Part shown: piece after piece, positions 56,989 to 64,000 of the stretch | How the letters are laid out: each line of letters begins with the position of its first letter | Position numbering within the stretch: position 1 is the stretch's first letter | Source of the DNA: an uncultured Bacteroides sp. | Lineage (GTDB): Bacteria > Bacteroidota > Bacteroidia > Bacteroidales > Bacteroidaceae | NCBI GenBank assembly: GCA_947173895.1 | Contig: CAMWGU010000003.1 | Span: 1-64,000, forward strand | DNA length: 64,000 nucleotides | Direction of reading: 5' to 3' | Made by a program: the position numbers and the translations under genes | The notes under the pieces: generated by a model | Database searches by the model: none | Seen by the model: only the letters and a program-made list of their open reading frames with translations | What the model was told of the DNA's origin: nothing

Positions 56989-59241
56989 ATGAAGAAACAA
57001 ATTTTGTTATCGGCAGTTCTGGCCTGTGCATCTGTTTTCTCGGTAATGGCACAAAAAGAACCGGCTGATTATGTAAATCCTTTTGTAGGAACCACTAATT
57101 ATGGCACAACGAACCCTGGGGCATTGACTCCTCATGGAATGATGTCGGTGACTCCTTTCAATGTGATGGGAGTTCCCGAAGGGGATAAGGATAAAGACAA
57201 GCAATGGTGGTCTACTCCGTACGAGTTCAATAACAAATACTTGACCGGTTTTGCACACGTCAATTTAAGCGGAGTGGGTTGTCCGGAATTAGGCTCGTTG
57301 TTGCTGATGCCCACTACTGGCACACTGGATGTGGACTATCATCATTATGGCAGCTTTTATCGAAATGAGAAGGCTACTCCGGGTTATTATACAAACATGT
57401 TGGACAAATATAATGTGAAATGCGAACTGACTGCTACTCCGCGTACCAGCATGGCTCGTTTTACTTTCCCTGCCGGACAAAGCAATATCTTGTTGAATTT
57501 GGGCGAAGGATTAACTAATGAAAGTGGTGCTACAGTTCGTTTTGTAAACGACCGCGAGATTGAAGGTACCAAGTTGCTGGGTACTTTTTGTTACAATCCT
57601 CAAGCGGTGTTCCCTATTTATTTTGTCATGCGTATAAACAAAGTTCCGGCAAAACGCGGTTATTGGAAGCTGATGCGTCCCATGGGTGCGGAGGCGCAAT
57701 GGGACGATACGGCCGGCAAGTACAAACTCTATACGGCTTACACTAAGGAGATAAGTGGTGATGATGTAGGAGTGTGGTTTACATACGATACTGCACAGGA
57801 AGAAGTGATTGAAGTGAGTATGGGGGTGTCTTTTGTCAGCATTGAGAATGCTCGTCTGAATTTGGAAAAAGAGCAGCCGTTTGGTTCCACATTCGATAAG
57901 TTGCGTGCGGAAGCCCGCAAAAAATGGAACGATGACCTTTCACGTATTTGGGTGGAAGGCGGAACGGAAGAGCAAAAAGGAGTATTCTATACAGCCATGT
58001 ATCACACCCTGATACATCCGAACATTCTGCAAGATGTAAGCGGACAGTATCCGCAAATGGAAGGGGAGAAGATTCTCACAACCAACCGTAATCGTTATAC
58101 CGTATTCTCATTATGGGATACATATCGGAACTATCATCAATTGATGACGTTGGTGTATCCGGAACGCCAGATGGATATGATTCATACTATGATGGGCATG
58201 TATAAGGAACACGGATGGTTTCCGAAATGGGAATTATACGGTCGTGAGACTTTGACCATGGAGGGCGATCCTTCCATTCCGGTTTTGGTAGATAGCTGGA
58301 TGAAGGGGTTGCAGGATTTTGATATCGACGAAGCCTATAAGGCGATGTATAAATCGGCCACTACTCCGGGCAAGGACAACCTGATGCGTCCGGATAATGA
58401 TGATTACATGTCCAAAGGATATGTGCCGATGGAAAGTCAGTATGATAATTCCGTATCTCATGCTTTGGAATACTATGTTGCCGATTATGCACTTTCTACT
58501 TTGGCGGACGCCTTGGGCAAGAAGGAAGATGCGAAATTATTCCGCAAACGCTCTATGGGGTATAAGAATTATTATAGTAAGGAGTTCGGGACATTGCGTC
58601 CGATTACGAAGGAAGGCAAGTTCTATGAACCGTTTGATCCGAAAGAAGGGGCGAATTTTGCACCTAGTCCAGGCTTTCACGAAGGAAATGCATGGAACTA
58701 TACGTTTTTTGTACCCCATGATATTAATGGATTGACCAACCTGATGGGCGGAGATAAAAAATTTGTCGACAAGTTGCAGAGCGTGTTCGATGAGGGAAAT
58801 TATGATCCGGCCAATGAACCCGACATTGCTTATCCTTATCTGTTCAGTCGCTTTAAGGGAGAGGAATGGCGTACACAGAAATTGGTGAAGGAGTTGCTGG
58901 CTAAGTATTTTACCACTAAACCGGATGGAATCCCCGGTAACGATGATACGGGCACCATGTCAGCATGGGCCATATTCAGCATGATGGGGCTTTATCCCGA
59001 TTGTCCGGGAGTGCCCGAATATACGTTGACCACTCCAACTTTTGATAAGGTAACCGTTCAGCTTGATACCAAGTATTGGGGCAAGAAAGAATTGGTTATC
59101 AAGAAAGAAGGCCAAGGGGATTATATAAAAGAAATCAGACTGGGCAATAAAAAGCTAGCTAAATATTTGATTTCACACGATGATTTGATTAAGGCTGGTG
59201 AAATTACGTTTGTAGTAACAGAAAACCCGAATAAGAAATAA
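56989..59241 (+). CDS. GH92 alpha-mannosidase
   Basis: DYVNPFVGTTNYGTTNPGALTPHGMMSVTPFN, YTVFSLWDTYRNYHQLMTLVYPE, PGNDDTGTMSAWAIFSMMGLYP. Confidence 0.95.
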   Translation: MKKQILLSAVLACASVFSVMAQKEPADYVNPFVGTTNYGTTNPGALTPHGMMSVTPFNVMGVPEGDKDKDKQWWSTPYEFNNKYLTGFAHVNLSGVGCPELGSLLLMPTTGTLDVDYHHYGSFYRNEKATPGYYTNMLDKYNVKCELTATPRTSMARFTFPAGQSNILLNLGEGLTNESGATVRFVNDREIEGTKLLGTFCYNPQAVFPIYFVMRINKVPAKRGYWKLMRPMGAEAQWDDTAGKYKLYTAYTKEISGDDVGVWFTYDTAQEEVIEVSMGVSFVSIENARLNLEKEQPFGSTFDKLRAEARKKWNDDLSRIWVEGGTEEQKGVFYTAMYHTLIHPNILQDVSGQYPQMEGEKILTTNRNRYTVFSLWDTYRNYHQLMTLVYPERQMDMIHTMMGMYKEHGWFPKWELYGRETLTMEGDPSIPVLVDSWMKGLQDFDIDEAYKAMYKSATTPGKDNLMRPDNDDYMSKGYVPMESQYDNSVSHALEYYVADYALSTLADALGKKEDAKLFRKRSMGYKNYYSKEFGTLRPITKEGKFYEPFDPKEGANFAPSPGFHEGNAWNYTFFVPHDINGLTNLMGGDKKFVDKLQSVFDEGNYDPANEPDIAYPYLFSRFKGEEWRTQKLVKELLAKYFTTKPDGIPGNDDTGTMSAWAIFSMMGLYPDCPGVPEYTLTTPTFDKVTVQLDTKYWGKKELVIKKEGQGDYIKEIRLGNKKLAKYLISHDDLIKAGEITFVVTENPNKK

Positions 59242-59245
59242 AACT

Positions 59246-61750
59246 ATGAAAACGAAACGATTTTTGTGCGCTGCTTTAGGAACTGTTTGTTCGCTGGCTC
59301 TTTTACAAGCACAGGTGCGCACGGAGCAACTGCTCGAAAAGGGGTGGAAGTTCACCCGTGAGGATCAGGCAGAATTTGCCCGTTCCGGTTACAATGACAG
59401 CAAATGGCAGAATGTGGTTGTTCCTCATGATTGGGCGATTTATGGTCCGTTCAGTATTAATAATGACAAGCAGGAAATGGCTATCGCTCAGGATGGACAG
59501 ACGGAGGCTATGGAACATGCCGGCCGCACTGGAGGCCTTCCGTTTGTGGGCACCGGATGGTACCGACTGCATTTTGACGCTCTCGGTTTTGAGAAAGGAA
59601 AGACGGCAACTCTGATTTTTGACGGGGCAATGAGCCATGCTCATGTCTATGTGAACGGACAGGAGGCAGGATACTGGCCATATGGGTATAACTCCTTTTA
59701 TGTGGATGTGACGCCTTATATGAAGCCGCATGAGACGAACGAACTGGCGGTTCGTTTGGAGAACGAACCCGAATCTTCACGCTGGTATCCGGGTGCCGGA
59801 CTGTATCGCAATGTGCATCTGGTCATCAATGAAGATGTACATATACCGACGTGGGGAACTGTGGTGACTACTCCCGTTGTGAAGGATGACTATGCTCGAA
59901 TTAATGTGAAAACCGACCTTGTAATGCCTGCAGGCAAACACATTGGCGATTATCGCATTGTCACTGAGATTTTAGGTCCTGATGGAAAAAGACTTTCGTC
60001 GGATGACAGGCCCGGTGACAAACTGGATGCGACGTTTTTCAATCAGAACTTTGTGGTCTATCGTCCCTCTTTGTGGTCACCCGAAAATCCTGCGTTATAC
60101 ACTGCGGTAATGAAGGTGTACGACGGTGAGACACTGAAAGACGAATATGCCACCCGTTTTGGTATACGTACCTTGGAACTTATTCCCGGCAAGGGATTTT
60201 TCCTGAATGGGAAAGAGACCAAGTTCAAAGGAGTGTGCAATCATCATGATCTGGGTCCGCTGGGAGGCGCTGTAAACGATGCTGCCATTCGTCGCCAGAT
60301 TCGTATCCTGAAAGATATGGGATGTAACGCCATCCGTACTTCCCACAATATGCCGGCTCCCGAATTGGTAGAGGCGTGTGACGAGATGGGAATGATGCTG
60401 ATGGCGGAATCTTTTGACGAATGGAAATCGGCTAAAATGGCCAATGGATATCATAAAGTGTTCGATGAATGGGTGGACAAGGACCTAACCAACCTGATTC
60501 GTCACTATCGTAACAATCCCAGTATCGTGATGTGGTGCATAGGCAATGAAGTGCCCGACCAGTGGAACGGAAGCAATGGCCCGAAACTGTCGCGCATGTT
60601 GCAGGACATCTGCCACCGCGAAGATCCTACCCGCCCTGTGACACAGGGAATGGACGCACCGGATGCCGTGGTAAATAACAACATGGCCGCCGTGATGGAT
60701 GTGGCAGGTTTCAACTATCGTCCTCATAAATATCCCGAGAACTACAAGAAGCTTCCCCAGCAGATTATCTTAGGTAGCGAAACGGCTTCGACGGTCAGCT
60801 CGCGTGGCGTCTATAAGTTCCCGGTGCTCCGTCAGGCAATGAAGAAATACGACGACCATCAGTCCTCTTCGTATGATGTAGAACATTGCGGATGGTCCAA
60901 CTTGCCGGAGGATGACTGGATCTGGCACGAGGATAATGCATGGAGCATCGGAGAATTCGTATGGACCGGTTTCGATTATCTGGGCGAACCTACTCCTTAT
61001 TATACCGATTGGCCCAGTCATTCTTCCTTGTTCGGCATCATTGACCTGGCCGGACTGCCCAAAGATCGTTACTATCTGTATCGCAGCCATTGGAACAAGG
61101 ACGAGGAGACACTTCATATCCTTCCCCATTGGAACTGGCCGGGACGTGAAGGTGAAATCACTCCGGTTTTTGTCTATACCAACTATCCGTCTGCCGAATT
61201 GTTCATCAACGGCAAGAGTCAAGGTAAGCGTACAAAGGACCTGACGGTGACGGCAGAGAACAGTGCAGATTCCGCTTCAACAGCAAATTTCAAACGCCAG
61301 CAACGCTATCGCCTGATGTGGATGGACACTCGCTACGAACCTGGAACGGTGAAAGTGGTGGCATACAATGACAAAGGAGAAGCTGTGGCCGAAAAGGAAA
61401 TTCACACGGCAGGAAAGCCTGATCATATAGAATTGGTGGCAGACCGCAGCGAGATAAAGGCGGATGGCAAGGACTTGTCTTTTGTCACAGTTAGAGTGGT
61501 GGACAAAGATGGCAATCTCTGCCCCGACGCGCAACACCTCGTCAAATATGCAGTGAAAGGAGCTGGAACTTATCGTGCCGGAGCTAACGGAGACCCTGCT
61601 TCATTAGAGCTTTTCCATGTTCCGCAGATGAAAGTGTTCAATGGAATGATGACCGCTGTGGTTCAAAGCACTGATAAACCAGGTGAAATCATACTGACCG
61701 CAACAGGTAAAGGACTTAAAACAGGTAGACTAGTTTTAATAAGTAAGTAA
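59246..61750 (+). CDS. Beta-galactosidase-like GH2 with C-terminal Ig-like/DUF4982-type domains
   Basis: VVVPHDWAIYGPF, GVCNHHDLGPLG, MWCIGNEVPDQW, ILGSETASTVSSRG. Confidence 0.93.
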   Translation: MKTKRFLCAALGTVCSLALLQAQVRTEQLLEKGWKFTREDQAEFARSGYNDSKWQNVVVPHDWAIYGPFSINNDKQEMAIAQDGQTEAMEHAGRTGGLPFVGTGWYRLHFDALGFEKGKTATLIFDGAMSHAHVYVNGQEAGYWPYGYNSFYVDVTPYMKPHETNELAVRLENEPESSRWYPGAGLYRNVHLVINEDVHIPTWGTVVTTPVVKDDYARINVKTDLVMPAGKHIGDYRIVTEILGPDGKRLSSDDRPGDKLDATFFNQNFVVYRPSLWSPENPALYTAVMKVYDGETLKDEYATRFGIRTLELIPGKGFFLNGKETKFKGVCNHHDLGPLGGAVNDAAIRRQIRILKDMGCNAIRTSHNMPAPELVEACDEMGMMLMAESFDEWKSAKMANGYHKVFDEWVDKDLTNLIRHYRNNPSIVMWCIGNEVPDQWNGSNGPKLSRMLQDICHREDPTRPVTQGMDAPDAVVNNNMAAVMDVAGFNYRPHKYPENYKKLPQQIILGSETASTVSSRGVYKFPVLRQAMKKYDDHQSSSYDVEHCGWSNLPEDDWIWHEDNAWSIGEFVWTGFDYLGEPTPYYTDWPSHSSLFGIIDLAGLPKDRYYLYRSHWNKDEETLHILPHWNWPGREGEITPVFVYTNYPSAELFINGKSQGKRTKDLTVTAENSADSASTANFKRQQRYRLMWMDTRYEPGTVKVVAYNDKGEAVAEKEIHTAGKPDHIELVADRSEIKADGKDLSFVTVRVVDKDGNLCPDAQHLVKYAVKGAGTYRAGANGDPASLELFHVPQMKVFNGMMTAVVQSTDKPGEIILTATGKGLKTGRLVLISK

Positions 61751-61780
61751 AAAGATTTGTTTCAATTTCCATTATCTGTG

Positions 61781-61810
61781 AGGATGTGCCGTTCGGCACA
61801 TCCTTTTTTT
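61781..61810 (+). terminator. Rho-independent terminator after the GH2 gene
   Basis: aggatgtgcc-gttc-ggcacatcct perfect 10-bp stem plus T-tract. Confidence 0.92.
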
Positions 61811-61845
61811 GTAGGGTGAAATGGCCCGGCGGTAGCCTCAAAAAA

Positions 61846-61925
61846 CACGTACGTACGTGTGGCACGATGCGACCGTATGTGTAAGCTCACACATACGGTC
61901 GTGAAGGCCTACACATACGTACGTG
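61846..61925. repeat. 80-bp 4x22-bp palindromic-core module, locus C
   Basis: Units 61848-61869, 61870-61891, 61892-61913, 61914-; includes 16-bp palindrome acacgtacgtacgtgt and 13-bp stem cgaccgtatgtgt/acacatacggtcg. Confidence 0.9.
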
Positions 61926-62024
61926 TTTTTCGGAGCGATACGAATCGAGATACAGCACATTCTTTTATTCTTAAAAAAGTTAGAAATAATTAGGAAAATC
62001 TACTCATAAAAGTGAAAAAGTTGC

Positions 62025-62032
62025 TATTTTTG
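62025..62032 (+). promoter_or_regulatory. -7 box (TATTTTTG) for nagA
   Basis: TAnnTTTG 50 bp upstream of ATG. Confidence 0.5.
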
Positions 62033-62081
62033 TTGTCAGATTTAATATACTAATTAAAAAAAACTAACTTATTATAGCATC

Positions 62082-63245
62082 ATGTTGACCCAAATTATTA
62101 ACGCAAAGATTCTTACCCCCCAGGGTTGGTTAAAGAACGGATCCGTCCTTATGCGTGACAACAAAATCTTAGAAGTGACTAATTGTGACTTGGCCGTTAT
62201 CGGAGCCGAGTTGATTGACGCTAAAGGTATGTATGTAGTTCCTGGTGGTGTGGAAATCCATTGTCATGGCGGTGGTGGCGGCGATTTTATGGAAGGCACG
62301 GAAGAAGCTTTCCGCACGGCCATCAATGCCCACATGAAACATGGTACCACCAGTATCTTCCCCACATTGTCCTCCTCTACCGTACCGATGATTGAGGCTG
62401 CTGCCGAAACTTGTACCAAATTGATGGCAGAGCCGAACAGTCCGGTGTTGGGATTACATCTGGAAGGCCATTATCTTAACATCAAGATGGCTGGCGGACA
62501 GATGCCCGAGAATATCAAAGATCCCGATCCCAATGAATATATTCCTATTGTTGAAAAATGGAATTGTATCAAGCGTTGGGATGCGGCTCCCGAATTGCCG
62601 GGTGCCATGCAGTTTGGAAAATACATCACTGGAAAAGGCATCGTGGCATCTGTAGCTCATACGCAGGCCGAATACGAGGATATCCGCGCAGCATGGAATT
62701 CGGGTTATACGCTGGCTACCCATTTCTATAACGCTATGCCTGGTTTCCACAAGCGTCGCGAATATAAATACGAAGGCACGGTGGAAAGTATCTATCTGAT
62801 TGACGATATGAATGTGGAAGTTGTGGCCGACGGTATTCATGTGCCTCCCACCATTCTGCGCTTAATTTATAAGATAAAAGGGGTGGAACGTGCTTGTGTC
62901 ATCACCGATGCTTTGGCTTGTGCAGCCAGTGACAGTACGGTGGCTTTCGACCCCCGTGTCATCATCGAGGACGGTGTGTGCAAGTTGGCCGACCGTTCCG
63001 CTTTGGCAGGTAGTGTGGCTACGATGGACCGTCTGATCCGTACTTTGGTGCAGAAGGCGGAGATTCCTTTGGAAGATGCTATCCGTATGGCTTCCGAAAC
63101 TCCTTCGAAATTCATGGGCGTGTACGACCGCAAGGGATCATTGCAAAAAGGAAAAGATGCCGATATCTTGATTCTTGATCAGGATTTGAATATCCGTGCC
63201 GTATGGGCGATGGGTAAATTGGTTGAAGGTACTTGCACATTGTAA
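62082..63245 (+). CDS. nagA: N-acetylglucosamine-6-phosphate deacetylase
   Basis: VVPGGVEIHCHGGGGGDFMEG, GLHLEGHYLN, ATHFYNAMPGFHKR, ITDALACA. Confidence 0.94.
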   Translation: MLTQIINAKILTPQGWLKNGSVLMRDNKILEVTNCDLAVIGAELIDAKGMYVVPGGVEIHCHGGGGGDFMEGTEEAFRTAINAHMKHGTTSIFPTLSSSTVPMIEAAAETCTKLMAEPNSPVLGLHLEGHYLNIKMAGGQMPENIKDPDPNEYIPIVEKWNCIKRWDAAPELPGAMQFGKYITGKGIVASVAHTQAEYEDIRAAWNSGYTLATHFYNAMPGFHKRREYKYEGTVESIYLIDDMNVEVVADGIHVPPTILRLIYKIKGVERACVITDALACAASDSTVAFDPRVIIEDGVCKLADRSALAGSVATMDRLIRTLVQKAEIPLEDAIRMASETPSKFMGVYDRKGSLQKGKDADILILDQDLNIRAVWAMGKLVEGTCTL

Positions 63246-63272
63246 AACCGCATATTTTTAATCATTCATCAT

Positions 63273-63324
63273 AAAGTGAAGAATCTGTTAGCATGCCCCG
63301 TTATGTTTACAGGTTCTTCACTTT
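63273..63324 (+). terminator. Hairpin downstream of nagA
   Basis: aaagtgaagaatctgt / acaggttcttcacttt 16-bp stem, one G-T pair. Confidence 0.65.
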
Positions 63325-63424
63325 GTTTGCAGCTTCAGGTTATGTGAGGTCGTTTCATTCTTTTCCTATTGTTGCTTGTGGCATATATCTGATAAAAGAG
63401 TGATAGTTTCCACTTTTTGCCTAA

Positions 63425-63592
63425 AGTATATATTGGGATAAACAACGTGCTTGGTTGGAATATTTACTTGATAATTTGTGGAAAAAGATAAAAGCGGACG
63501 ATGTGCAGGAGGTGAATTTGCAGCAACAGTGTCTGATGTTGAAATTAGTCAAGTCGATGAGACAGACTTTCTCCGCATTTGTGTGTCAATAA
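63425..63592 (+). pseudogene. ATG-less coding-like fragment (possible gene remnant)
   Basis: Open frame SIYWDKQRAWLEYLLDNLWKKIKADDVQEVNLQQQCLMLKLVKSMRQTFSAFVCQ*, no good upstream start. Confidence 0.3.
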
Positions 63593-63605
63593 AATGAGTA
63601 CTTGA

Positions 63606-64000
63606 ATGAGTGAAGAGAGAAAACAAAAACAGTTCATGTCTTATGTAATAGAACAGCGAACTCAAGAAGAGTTGGCTGTGGCTGACTTTTTGCAGCAATA
63701 TGCTTTCCGGTATCATAATTCGGGTTTTATATCTTCTGATCCGGTGCAGTTTCCTCATCGTTATCATTCTAAAGTGGATATTGAAATCAGTGCCTTTCTG
63801 ACTGCTTTTCTTAGTTTTGGTGCCCGTCCTCAAATACTGAAAGCTGCAGAACGCCTGGACGCCATAATGAACCGGCAACCTTTACAGTATGTGTTATCCG
63901 AAAAATGGAAAACGGATTTTTATGGTGAGGAGTCATTCTATCGCACGATCTCAAAAAATAAGATGGCGCAATTGTTTTATTGGCTGTATGCTATCTATAA
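63606..64000 (+). CDS. TIGR02757-like protein, truncated by window edge
   Basis: MSEERKQKQFMSYVIEQRTQEELAVADFLQQYAFRYHNSGFISSDPVQFPHRYHSKVDIEISAFLTAFLSFGARPQILKAAERLDAIM...; open to end of window. Confidence 0.75.
   Translation, partial: MSEERKQKQFMSYVIEQRTQEELAVADFLQQYAFRYHNSGFISSDPVQFPHRYHSKVDIEISAFLTAFLSFGARPQILKAAERLDAIMNRQPLQYVLSEKWKTDFYGEESFYRTISKNKMAQLFYWLYAIY

Noticed and set aside
63549-63878. 109-aa minus-strand ORF at window end
   Set aside because: Antisense to the TIGR02757-like gene, which runs off the window and is therefore missing from the ORF track
1-64000. Prophage, toxin-antitoxin, restriction-modification or other defence system
   Set aside because: No integrase, transposase, nuclease or TA-like pair recognised on either strand

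Overview
This is a Bacteroidales chromosome segment, most like Bacteroides/Phocaeicola judging by promoters of the TTTG-N20-TAnnTTTG type and by gene content. No database search was possible, so every family call is motif-based. Two carbohydrate loci dominate. (1) 0.1-15.8 kb holds an AraC regulator, RraA-fold protein, enolase-superfamily dehydratase, SDR, SMP-30 lactonase, SSS symporter and three tandem GH2 enzymes, which together look like a non-phosphorylative oxidative sugar pathway. (2) 42.4-63.2 kb holds a sialidase, three GH20s, two GDSL/SASA esterases, beta-mannosidase, NanM-like mutarotase, GH92, GH2 and nagA, which together cover most linkages of a complex N-glycan. Between them lie mostly housekeeping genes (asd, antiporter, tcdA, ABC ATPase, ADH, Na+-pumping decarboxylase, fabI, gldB-like, lipA, DPP-IV, FprA, asnA, tRNA-Arg). 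The most unexplained signal is intergenic. Three loci (24747-24826, 41688-41767, 61846-61925) each carry an exactly 80-bp module of four 22-bp units with a CGTACG-type palindromic core, closed by inverted arms. A fourth locus (15950-16037) has the same architecture with four exact 21-bp units and an unrelated core (CCGtCGG/CCGcCGG). Two of the CGTACG modules sit inside diverged copies of a ~510-bp compound repeat that also has a GCATGC-cored sub-array. I found no description of this in what I know, but novelty needs a genome-wide search.
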